From NCBI GenBank assembly GCA_035647075.1, contig DASROF010000035.1, positions 11,300-75,299 on the forward strand: a stretch of 64,000 bases of DNA. Reading direction: 5' to 3'. The notes beneath the pieces were generated by a model, which saw nothing but the letters and a program-made list of their open reading frames with translations, ran no database searches and was not told where the DNA came from. The DNA is from Gp6-AA40 sp035647075. GTDB taxonomy: Bacteria > Acidobacteriota > Vicinamibacteria > Vicinamibacterales > UBA2999. The position numbers were made by a program, and so were the translations under genes. Shown here piece after piece: positions 33,138 through 41,281 of this stretch (positions within the stretch are counted from its first letter, which is position 1; each line of letters starts with the position of its first letter).

Positions 33138-36100
33138 ATGCAGCGCAATCGTTTATTCCTGGTGGGATTCGTGGCCTCCGTTCTTCTTGTATTGACGGCG
33201 CCGGGCATCGCAAGTCTGCGGGCGCAAGGACAGTCCGGCTCCATCGCCGGCGTTGTTCGCGATAGCTCGGGGGCAGTGCTGCCTGGCGTCACCGTTGAAG
33301 CCTCCAGCCCGGCCCTGATCGAAAAATCGCGATCGGTCATCACCAATAGCCAGGGCCAATATCAGATCCTCGATCTGCGACCCGGAGCCTACACCGTGAC
33401 GTTCACGTTGGAGGGGTTCGGCTCCGTCAGGCGCGAAGGGATCGAACTGACGACTGGTTTCACCGCGAATGTCAGCACGGACATGAAGGTTGGCGCCCTG
33501 CAGGAGACGGTCACCGTTACCGGTGAGTCGCCGGTTGTCGACACGCAGAACGCGGGGAAGCAGGCGACCGCAAGCCGCGAAGTCATGGACTCGCTGCCTA
33601 CGGATCGCAACTTCGTAAGCTTTGCCGCGTTGACGCCGTCAGTGCTCGTGACCGGCGTTCGCCAGAACGTCGGCGGATCGATTCCGGAGACGGGAATGAA
33701 TCTCGTCGTCCACGGCAGCCGGGGCGGCGATAGTCTGGTGACGGTCGAGGGCATGCCGATCATCAACGGCGGCGGCACCGGCGGCCTGATGTACGGCAAC
33801 TATCTGAACAACGGCCTGGCCCAAGAGATCACGTTCCAGACCGACTCACAAAACGCCGAATACGAGCGTGCGACGGTCTACTCGAATTTCATTCCGAAGG
33901 AAGGGTCCAACCAGTTCCGCGGCACGTTTTCGAGTCGATATGCCGGCGAAGGATGGCAGTCGAATAATCTCGATGCCGAACTTGAAGCGAAGAACCTGCA
34001 CACGGGCAACCGGATCGATCGAATCTGGGACTTGAACCCGAATGCCGGCGGGCCACTCATCCGTGATCGGTTGTGGGTGTACGGCGGCTATCGACACTGG
34101 GGGACGTACAACACCGTTGCCGGTTCGTACCGGGACGAGGACTTCTCGGAAACCCTTTACCGTTGCAGGGCCAACAGTGCCGGTCAATGTACGACGGAAC
34201 AGAATCTGTTTCCGGTGTGGCATCAGAGCGCGGTCGCCCGTTTCACCGCGCAGCTGAATCAGAAGAACAAGCTGAACACCTACGTCGACTGGCAGTACAC
34301 GTACTTTGGCAATTGCTTCGTGCCGACGTTCACGACCGCGATCAGTGCGTGCCCGGAGTTCAAGAACATCCCGCAGTACATCGTGCAGGCAAGCTGGAGC
34401 TCGCCCGTCACCAACAGACTGCTGCTCGAAGCCGGCGGGACCATCACCCCGCAGGATTTTCATGGCTACCGCCGACCAGGCGTCTCGGCGACCCAGTTCT
34501 CAATCAGCGAGCGCTTTCCCGCTTCGGGATATCCAACGACCTGGGGGTCGTCGCCATTGAGCTATGGGTACAACCGCAGCGACCAGCTGAACTTCCGCGG
34601 TTCGGCTTCCTACGTCACCGGTTCGCACAACGCGAAAGTCGGATTCACCTTGCTTCATGCATGGCGGTATGCCACGCAGGAACCGAACAATTCGGTGACC
34701 CTGCAGTTGTCCAATGGGCAGCCGTTCTCGATCACGCAGTACGCCACACCAATTCAGTTTCACGAGACGCTGAACTACAACCTCGGTGTCTACGCGCAGG
34801 ACCAGTGGCGGATGTCGCGTCTCACCGTCAACTACGGCCTGCGTTACGACGCGCTGAAAGCGCAGGTCGACCCGCAGGACATAGCCGCCGGCCCATTCAT
34901 CGCGTCGCGGCATTTCGACGCCATTAAGAACGTTCCAAACTGGAAGGACATTGACCCGAGATTCGGCGCCGTCTACGACCTGTTCGGCGACGGTCGGACG
35001 GCTATAAAAGCGAGCATCGGACGCTACGTGGTCGGGGAGTCGTACACGATCGCGCGCGCCGTCAACCCTGTGGCGGCGTCAATCAATTCGACGACGCGGA
35101 CATGGACGACGCCAGCAGGAGTCGTCTACAACGGAAACTACGACCCGTTTGCCGACTGCGACCTCTTCAATCCAGCGGCCAACACCAAGCGTCCGGGACA
35201 GATCAACTGTGGTGCCTACAATCAGCCGCTGTTCGGTCAAGTGGGTGTTCGCACCACCAATTACGATCCGGCTATCGTCGAAGGATGGCATGTACGCCCC
35301 AATAACTGGGAGGCGCAGGTAAGCGTTCAACGCGAACTGTTCCCGCGCGTTTCCGCGTATGCCGGCTACACGCGTCGCTGGTATGGCAATCTGTACGCAA
35401 CCAGGAACTTGAACGTCACAAACGGCGATTACTCGACGTACTGCTTCACACGTCCAGTCAGCCCCAACACCAACGGCGAGCTGCCAGGGGTGGGCCAGCA
35501 ACAGTGCGGCCTGTTCGACGTCAATCGCTTCATTACAGCGAATAACGTGATCTTCAATTCAACGGCCGTTGGCGGCATCGATGACATCTACGATGGGTTC
35601 GACTTCGAGGTGAACGCGCGATTGCGTCGCCGCCTGTTCGTGTCGGGAGGTGTCAGCCTAGGGCGGGAACGCGTGAACACGTGCAACCTCAAGGATGACT
35701 TGAGCCTGTCGTCCTCATTCGGCCGGGGCGGCGATCCTCGCACGGAGGAGTTCTGCGACGTCCGGCCGCCGTTCCAGCCGCAAGTGAAAGGTCAGGTCGC
35801 TTCCCCGCTGTTGTTTGGCGTCAATGTCGCCGCGACCTTCCAGAGCTTGTCCGGACCGGAGCTTCGCGCTCAGTACCCGTTGTCAAATACGACGGCCGGG
35901 CTGACGCTTGGCCGCAATTTCACCGGCGCCGCTCCCACAGTCGATCTGATTCCAGCCGGCACAATGTATGGCGATCGGATCTGGCAGACCGACCTCCGCT
36001 TCAGCACGGTAGTGAACCACGGTCGCACGGTTCTTCGGCCGACCGTTTCGATCTACAACCTGTTCAATGCCAACCCGATTCAGACGTATACCTTCGGCTA

Positions 36101-36173
36101 CTCGCAGTGGCTGGCGCCGCAAGTGATTCTGCAGTCGCGGTTCGTGGACGTTGGGGTGCAGGTCGATTTCTAG
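33138..36173 (+). CDS. TonB-dependent receptor with carboxypeptidase-regulatory domain (Oar-like)
   Basis: This 1011-residue outer-membrane receptor has a signal peptide (about residues 1-30). The regulatory-like Ig domain is at 33-115 (SGSIAGVVRDSSGAVLPGVT, then LDLRPGAYTVTFTLEGF). A plug-like region is at about 120-250 (VTGESPVVDTQNAG, REVMDSLPTDRNF). The rest is a barrel with a C-terminal Phe (VDVGVQVDF). Acidobacteria carry many such receptors, thought to import peptides or oligosaccharides. A cytochrome/copper-protein gene follows after 12 bp, so the two may act together. The substrate is unknown. Confidence 0.9.
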   Translation: MQRNRLFLVGFVASVLLVLTAPGIASLRAQGQSGSIAGVVRDSSGAVLPGVTVEASSPALIEKSRSVITNSQGQYQILDLRPGAYTVTFTLEGFGSVRREGIELTTGFTANVSTDMKVGALQETVTVTGESPVVDTQNAGKQATASREVMDSLPTDRNFVSFAALTPSVLVTGVRQNVGGSIPETGMNLVVHGSRGGDSLVTVEGMPIINGGGTGGLMYGNYLNNGLAQEITFQTDSQNAEYERATVYSNFIPKEGSNQFRGTFSSRYAGEGWQSNNLDAELEAKNLHTGNRIDRIWDLNPNAGGPLIRDRLWVYGGYRHWGTYNTVAGSYRDEDFSETLYRCRANSAGQCTTEQNLFPVWHQSAVARFTAQLNQKNKLNTYVDWQYTYFGNCFVPTFTTAISACPEFKNIPQYIVQASWSSPVTNRLLLEAGGTITPQDFHGYRRPGVSATQFSISERFPASGYPTTWGSSPLSYGYNRSDQLNFRGSASYVTGSHNAKVGFTLLHAWRYATQEPNNSVTLQLSNGQPFSITQYATPIQFHETLNYNLGVYAQDQWRMSRLTVNYGLRYDALKAQVDPQDIAAGPFIASRHFDAIKNVPNWKDIDPRFGAVYDLFGDGRTAIKASIGRYVVGESYTIARAVNPVAASINSTTRTWTTPAGVVYNGNYDPFADCDLFNPAANTKRPGQINCGAYNQPLFGQVGVRTTNYDPAIVEGWHVRPNNWEAQVSVQRELFPRVSAYAGYTRRWYGNLYATRNLNVTNGDYSTYCFTRPVSPNTNGELPGVGQQQCGLFDVNRFITANNVIFNSTAVGGIDDIYDGFDFEVNARLRRRLFVSGGVSLGRERVNTCNLKDDLSLSSSFGRGGDPRTEEFCDVRPPFQPQVKGQVASPLLFGVNVAATFQSLSGPELRAQYPLSNTTAGLTLGRNFTGAAPTVDLIPAGTMYGDRIWQTDLRFSTVVNHGRTVLRPTVSIYNLFNANPIQTYTFGYSQWLAPQVILQSRFVDVGVQVDF

Positions 36174-36185
36174 ATTGCGAATGCC

Positions 36186-38243
36186 ATGATCCGGCTCCCA
36201 ACGCTGCGCCGCCCGCCTGGGAGGTGGGGTCGAGCGCTCGGAGCCGTTGTTCTGGTGACTGCGTGTGATCGAGGGCCGGCGCGCGAGACCGACGCGCCGC
36301 ACCCCGTCGCCTCGCCCGCAGTCACGTTCAACGAGGACATCGCGCCGATTCTCTTCGCCGAGTGCGCAGGGTGTCATCGACCGATTTCGGCATCGGCAAC
36401 ACCGGCCCGCCGCATCGATGGCGCAAACGACGTAATCTGCATCGCGGGCGCGCCATTCCAGCTGTTGACGTACGCGGACGCGCGCGAACATGCCGTGCGA
36501 ATTGCCGCGGTCACGAAGAGCCGTGTCATGCCGCCGTGGCTGCCGGAGAGCGCCCACGGCGAGTTCGTCAACGAGCGGCGACTGACCGATCGGCAAATCA
36601 CGCTGATTCAACAATGGATCGACCAGGGCACGCCCGAAGGCGACGGCCCTCCGCCGAGGCCGCCGGTGTGGCCCGAGGGTTGGCAGCTGGGCACGCCGGA
36701 CCTTGTGCTCACTCTGCCCGAGTCATACACGCTGCGCTCCGATGAACGCGACGTATTCCGCAACTTCGTCGTCCCCGTACCACTGCCGTCTTCCGGCGCG
36801 GTATTCGATACGCGGTACGTCCGTGCCATCGAGTTCAGGGCTGACAACCCGAGAGTTCTCCATCACGCCAGTGTGGCAGTGGATCCGACGCGGGTCGGTC
36901 GCGTACTGGACCGACGCGATCCGGGGCCGGGATTTGCGACGATGCCGGAAGGCGATGTCCAGAACGTGTACGGGTGGTCGCCGGGAAAGGCGCCTGTGCT
37001 CGACCCACCCGATACGGCCTGGGCGCTCGAAGGAGGCAGCGATCTGATCGTGCAACTTCATATGGTCTCGCGCGGCAGCAGAGAAGCCGTTCGCCCGACG
37101 CTCGGCTTGTTCTTGTCGACGACGCCTCCAACGAGCGTGCCGCTGACGATCAAACTCGAATCCAAGTCGATCGACATCCCCGCCGGCGAATCCAATTACG
37201 TCGTCCGAGATAGCTACGTGTTGCCAGCCGATGTCGACGTGGTCAGCGTCTACCCGCACGCACACTACCTCGCCACAACGATGCGCGGTACCGCCAGGCT
37301 GCCTGATGGCACGACCCGAACACTGCTCTCGATTCGCCGGTGGGACGTTCGATGGCAGGACCAGTACCGCTACAAAACACCGGTGTTCTTGCCGAAAGGC
37401 ACCGCGGTGTCGATGGAGTTCGCCTACGACAATTCGTACGGCAACAGGAACAATCCGCGACGCCCGCCCCTGCCAGTGCGCTGGGGGCCGAAGTCGACCG
37501 ACGAGATGGGCGCGCTCTGGCTCGAGGTCATTGCCCGGCATCGAGAGGATTCCGACGTGCTCACGCGCGATTTCTTCAGCCGCGAATTGCGTGCCGACAC
37601 CGAGGCCGCGGAACTGCGGGCGCGGAGCGATTCGGCAAACGCGGCCGCTCACAATGCGCTCGCGTTGAAGTACATGGCGGGCGGACGGTTTGATGACGCA
37701 GAGAAAGAGCTGAACCGGGCGCTGGAACTGCAGCCGATGGATGCCGAGGCCCACAGCAACCTCGGAACATTGTTGCAATCTCGCGGCCGGCTGACCGACG
37801 GTGTCATGCACCTCGAGCAGGCGGCGCGACTGAAACCAAATGACGATCGAATTCGTGTGAATCTGGGAAACGGACGTCACGCGGTCGGCGACCAGGTCGC
37901 GGCGATCAGCGAATATCGGCGCGCTGTCAAAATGAACCCCGACAATGCCGACGCACATTTCAATCTGGCAGTCCTACTCGGGCCGCAGGGGCACGTTGAC
38001 GAAGCAATCGCGCACCTGCGGCGGGCGTTGGAGATCAATCCCCGGAACGCCGAAGCTCACCGGAATCTATCCATTGGTCTGGGGCTGCAAGGTCAGGTGA
38101 ATGAGGCAATCGCGCACGCACGGGCAGCACTCAGTCTCGACCCCCAGTCCGTGTCGGCACGTCAGCAGCTGGACCAGCTGCTCGCACAGCAACGTCCCGC
38201 GGCTCCGAACGCAGACCTGATCGGTCGGCGGAGGAATCCTTGA
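36186..38243 (+). CDS. Lipoprotein fusing a haem c motif, copper-monooxygenase-like domain and TPR repeats
   Basis: The 685-residue protein has a lipobox-like VLVTAC at Cys27. A c-type haem motif CAGCH follows at 60-64, with FNEDIAPILFAEC before it and a distal Met in SRVMPPWLP. The middle (about residues 165-460) has His motifs VLHHASV, LIVQLHMVSRG and YPHAHYLATTM, as in the copper sites of ascorbate-dependent type II monooxygenases (peptidylglycine hydroxylating family). The C-terminus (480-675) has about five TPR units (AHNALALKYMAGGRFDDAEK, AHFNLAVLLGPQGHVDEAIA). It should be periplasmic and could couple electron transfer to an oxidation. The substrate is unknown. Confidence 0.8.
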   Translation: MIRLPTLRRPPGRWGRALGAVVLVTACDRGPARETDAPHPVASPAVTFNEDIAPILFAECAGCHRPISASATPARRIDGANDVICIAGAPFQLLTYADAREHAVRIAAVTKSRVMPPWLPESAHGEFVNERRLTDRQITLIQQWIDQGTPEGDGPPPRPPVWPEGWQLGTPDLVLTLPESYTLRSDERDVFRNFVVPVPLPSSGAVFDTRYVRAIEFRADNPRVLHHASVAVDPTRVGRVLDRRDPGPGFATMPEGDVQNVYGWSPGKAPVLDPPDTAWALEGGSDLIVQLHMVSRGSREAVRPTLGLFLSTTPPTSVPLTIKLESKSIDIPAGESNYVVRDSYVLPADVDVVSVYPHAHYLATTMRGTARLPDGTTRTLLSIRRWDVRWQDQYRYKTPVFLPKGTAVSMEFAYDNSYGNRNNPRRPPLPVRWGPKSTDEMGALWLEVIARHREDSDVLTRDFFSRELRADTEAAELRARSDSANAAAHNALALKYMAGGRFDDAEKELNRALELQPMDAEAHSNLGTLLQSRGRLTDGVMHLEQAARLKPNDDRIRVNLGNGRHAVGDQVAAISEYRRAVKMNPDNADAHFNLAVLLGPQGHVDEAIAHLRRALEINPRNAEAHRNLSIGLGLQGQVNEAIAHARAALSLDPQSVSARQQLDQLLAQQRPAAPNADLIGRRRNP

Positions 38244-38419
38244 GAAAGCCATCGTAGCCTCGTGAGTGAGTGCTCCGCGCAGCTAGTGTCGAGTTCCATT
38301 TGTAGCGCGAACCTGAACCGAACCCAGAACACGAACCGAGAACTGAGAACCTGGAAGCGTGAACAGCAGCGTCAGGATTTGACGTTCAATTTCCGGTGGC
38401 GGGTGATCCGGCGGCCGGA
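38244..38419. other. Intergenic region with GAACC-type low complexity
   Basis: Text such as GAACCTGAACCGAACCC and GAGAACTGAGAACC (about 38306-38352) is a degenerate repeat. A TTGACG lies at 38379-38384 but is too far from the ada -10 to pair with it. No gene is seen. Confidence 0.4.
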
Positions 38420-38425
38420 TACCGT
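38420..38425 (+). promoter_or_regulatory. -10 hexamer TACCGT of ada
   Basis: TACCGT, six bases, then ATG at 38432, with no Shine-Dalgarno. Confidence 0.5.
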
Positions 38426-38431
38426 AAGCTC

Positions 38432-39535
38432 ATGATCACTTCCATGAGCGGAACTCAGCAGCAGAGCGAACATCAGGCAGGACTCTTCGCCCCGGCGCTG
38501 CCGCCGCGGGCCGAGATGGAACGAGCCTTTTTCGCCAGCGACCCGAGCTATGACGGGCTTTTCGTGACCGGCGTGCGAACCACGGGTATCTTCTGCCGTC
38601 CGTCCTGCCGCGCGCGCAAGCCGCTCGTCGAGAACATCGAATTCTTCGGTAGCATCCGCGAGGCGCTGTTTGCCGGCTACCGTCCGTGCCTCCGCTGCCG
38701 TCCGCTCGTCGGCAACGCCACGCCCGAGTGGCTGACTCCGCTCCTGGACGCGGTCGACAAGGATCCGAACCGGCGGTTCCGTGACGCCGACTTGCGTGCG
38801 TTCGACGTCGATCCCGCTCGCGTGCGTCGGTTCTTTCTTGATCGCTACGGCATGACCTTCCATGCGTACTGCCGCGGCCGTCGGCTGGCAGGAGCGATCC
38901 GCCAGCTCCGCGACGGCGACGAGCTGGACGAGGTCGCGCTTGGCACGGGATGGGACTCACACAGCGGTTTCCGCGAGGCGTTTTCGCGGACATTCGGCTT
39001 GCCCCCGGGACGCGCCGAGGATGCGCCGTGCGTGATCACGACCGCCATCGATACACCGTTCGGACCGATGATTGCCGGAGCCACCGACGAAGGCGTCTGT
39101 CTGCTGGAGTTCACGGACCGTCGCATGCTGCAGGCGCAGCTCCAGCGGCTCTCGAAGCTGCTGCGCCAGCCAATGGTGCCGGGTGAGCATCGATATCTCG
39201 GCCAGTTGCGCGACGAGCTGACGCGGTATTTCGCCGGCACTCTTCAACAGTTCACCGTGCCGCTCGTCTGTCGTGGCACCCCATTCGAAGAGCGCGTCTG
39301 GCGTGAGCTGACGCGGATCCCGTACGGCGAGACGATCTCATACGCGCAGCTGGCTGAACGCATCGACGCGCCGAAAGGACAGCGTGCGGTGGGCCGGGCC
39401 AACGGGATGAACCGCATCGCCATTGTCATCCCATGTCACCGCGTGGTGAACGCGGATGGCAAGCTCGGTGGGTATGGCGGCGGGTTGTGGCGGAAGAACT
39501 GGCTGCTGGAGCTGGAGCGGAGGCAGAGCCGCTGA
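38432..39535 (+). CDS. ada: Ada-type alkylation repair protein and regulator
   Basis: The 367-residue protein has three parts. The N-terminal zinc-thiolate domain has Cys55, Cys59, Cys86 and Cys89 (GIFCRPSCRARKP and YRPCLRCRPL); one takes methyl groups from phosphotriesters and turns the protein into an activator. An AraC-type helix-turn-helix covers about 110-195. The C-terminal O6-methylguanine methyltransferase has the active-site Cys in IVIPCHRVVNADGKLGGYGGG. All key residues are present, so it should be a full Ada. ATG 38432 is preferred over the GTG at 38396 by the -10 spacing. Confidence 0.93.
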   Translation: MITSMSGTQQQSEHQAGLFAPALPPRAEMERAFFASDPSYDGLFVTGVRTTGIFCRPSCRARKPLVENIEFFGSIREALFAGYRPCLRCRPLVGNATPEWLTPLLDAVDKDPNRRFRDADLRAFDVDPARVRRFFLDRYGMTFHAYCRGRRLAGAIRQLRDGDELDEVALGTGWDSHSGFREAFSRTFGLPPGRAEDAPCVITTAIDTPFGPMIAGATDEGVCLLEFTDRRMLQAQLQRLSKLLRQPMVPGEHRYLGQLRDELTRYFAGTLQQFTVPLVCRGTPFEERVWRELTRIPYGETISYAQLAERIDAPKGQRAVGRANGMNRIAIVIPCHRVVNADGKLGGYGGGLWRKNWLLELERRQSR

Positions 39536-39573
39536 TCCTCAAGGCCTCAGGAATCAGGCCTCAGCCTGTTCCT

Positions 39574-40707
39574 TCAGATCAGCAACGCATCTCGCGCCGC
39601 GATCACGCGATCCTGCGCCTCGATCACCGTCTTTCCCACGGCCGTGAGATGACCCATCTTCCGGCCGGGTCGCGGCTGTTCCTTTCCATAGAGGTGCAGC
39701 TTGACGTCCGGGAACCGGCAGGCCGCCGCCCAGTTCGGTACGGCGTCGGCCCAGAGGTCGCCGAGCAGGTTGGCCATCGCCGCTGGGCGCATCAGTTCGG
39801 TGGATCCGAGCGGCAGCCCGCAGATCGCGCGGACCTGCTGCTCGAACTGGCTCGTCACCGCCGCATCAAACGTCAGATGTCCTGAATTGTGCGGGCGCGG
39901 CGCGAGCTCGTTGACCAGAAGCTCGCCGTCGGTGCTGACAAAGAACTCGACGCACAACACGCCGACGTACTGCAGCTCCTTCAGAATCGCGCGGGTGATC
40001 TCCACGGCACGCGACGCAATCGAGGCTGGCACGGATGCCGGCGCCGTCGTTACATCGAGAATGTGGTTCCGGTGCCGATTCTCGAACGCCGGATACTCGG
40101 CGATTGCACCGTCGATGCCACGTGCAGCGATGATCGAGATCTCAGCCTGCAGCGAGATGAACCGCTCGACCACTGCCTCTTGATGGCCGATGGTGTCCCA
40201 GATATGCGCGACGTCGGCCTGCGTCGTGACCTTGTGCTGTCCCTTACCGTCATAGCCGAAGGCCGCAGTTTTGATGACCGAGGGTGTGCCGATCCGCGCG
40301 ACGGCGTCCCACAGCTCGTCGAGCGTGTCGGCGCAGGCGAAGGCAGCCGTCGGAAACCCGTTATCGGCGAGAAACGTCTTTTCGCGCGCACGTTGCTGCG
40401 TGGTGTGCAGCGCCGCACCGGACGGCCGTACCGGCGCCAGCGTTTCGATCGCTTCGACTGCGGCGTTCGGTACGTTTTCGAACTCGAAGGTCACGACGTC
40501 GACGCTGCCGGCAAACGCGTGCAGCGCATCGACGTCGTCATAGTCGGCGGTGACCTCGACGTCGGCGACCTGACCAGTGGGGGTGTCTTCTTCCGGAGAG
40601 AACGTATGAACGCGATAGCCCATCCGGTGGGCGGCGATGCAGAACATGCGTCCAAGCTGCCCGCTGCCAAGCACTCCGAGGGCAGCCCCTGGAGCGATCA
40701 CCTTCAC
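39574..40707 (-). CDS. purK: N5-carboxyaminoimidazole ribonucleotide synthase
   Basis: The 377-residue ATP-grasp enzyme makes N5-CAIR from AIR, bicarbonate and ATP in purine synthesis. It starts LGVLGSGQLGRMFCIAAH, typical of PurK. ATP-grasp parts are SVIKTAAFGYDGKGQHKV, AVVERFISLQAEISIIAARG and VNELAPRPHNSGHLTFDA. The start is GTG at 40707, overlapping the purE stop by four bases; the longer frame reads purE in another phase. PurE next to it completes the two-step route to CAIR. Confidence 0.95.
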   Translation of the reverse strand: MKVIAPGAALGVLGSGQLGRMFCIAAHRMGYRVHTFSPEEDTPTGQVADVEVTADYDDVDALHAFAGSVDVVTFEFENVPNAAVEAIETLAPVRPSGAALHTTQQRAREKTFLADNGFPTAAFACADTLDELWDAVARIGTPSVIKTAAFGYDGKGQHKVTTQADVAHIWDTIGHQEAVVERFISLQAEISIIAARGIDGAIAEYPAFENRHRNHILDVTTAPASVPASIASRAVEITRAILKELQYVGVLCVEFFVSTDGELLVNELAPRPHNSGHLTFDAAVTSQFEQQVRAICGLPLGSTELMRPAAMANLLGDLWADAVPNWAAACRFPDVKLHLYGKEQPRPGRKMGHLTAVGKTVIEAQDRVIAARDALLI

Positions 40708-41198
40708 GGGAGCTGTTCCTGACGGACTTTCTGCGTCTGTTCCTGGCGATACGCGCGAAGCTGTTCGCGCAACCCAGGGCGTGAGCCGGAGACGATGGCG
40801 ATGGCCAGCAGCCCGGCATTCGTGGCGCCAGCCTTGCCGATTGCGAGAGTGCCGACGGGGACACCCGCGGGCATCTGCACGATCGACAACAGCGAATCGA
40901 GGCCCTGCAACGCGGCGCTCTGCACCGGCACGCCGAGGACCGGCAACGCCGTATGCGCGGCGACCATGCCCGGCAGATGGGCCGCACCGCCAGCGCCGGC
41001 GATGATCACCTCGATTCCACGATCTTCCGCACCGCTCGCGAATTCCGCCATCCACACCGGCGTGCGATGAGCGGACACGATATGCCGCTCGTGCGCCACA
41101 CCGAAGCGCTCGAGAATCGTCACCGCGTGCTCCATCGTCTCCCAGTCGGAAGACGAGCCCATCACGACCGCTACCAGAGGTTTGGAAGTTTCCGGCAT
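40704..41198 (-). CDS. purE: N5-CAIR mutase
   Basis: The 164-residue class I PurE moves the carboxyl group of N5-CAIR to carbon 4. It has VAVVMGSSSDWETMEHAV, the catalytic His in IVSAHRTPVWMAEF, GAGGAAHLPGMVAAHTALPV and LDSLLSIVQMPAGVPVGTLA. The ATG at 41198 opens the conserved start; a longer in-frame extension to 41279 is not conserved in the family. The gene is first in a purE-purK pair, divergent from icd over 83 bp. Confidence 0.96.
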   Translation of the reverse strand: MPETSKPLVAVVMGSSSDWETMEHAVTILERFGVAHERHIVSAHRTPVWMAEFASGAEDRGIEVIIAGAGGAAHLPGMVAAHTALPVLGVPVQSAALQGLDSLLSIVQMPAGVPVGTLAIGKAGATNAGLLAIAIVSGSRPGLREQLRAYRQEQTQKVRQEQLP

Positions 41199-41281
41199 CT
41201 GGAAACTGGAGATGTTATCAACAAACGGCGTGACGCACGAAGAAGACGGAGCAAAGATGCAGGACAATGAGGGATTCACTC

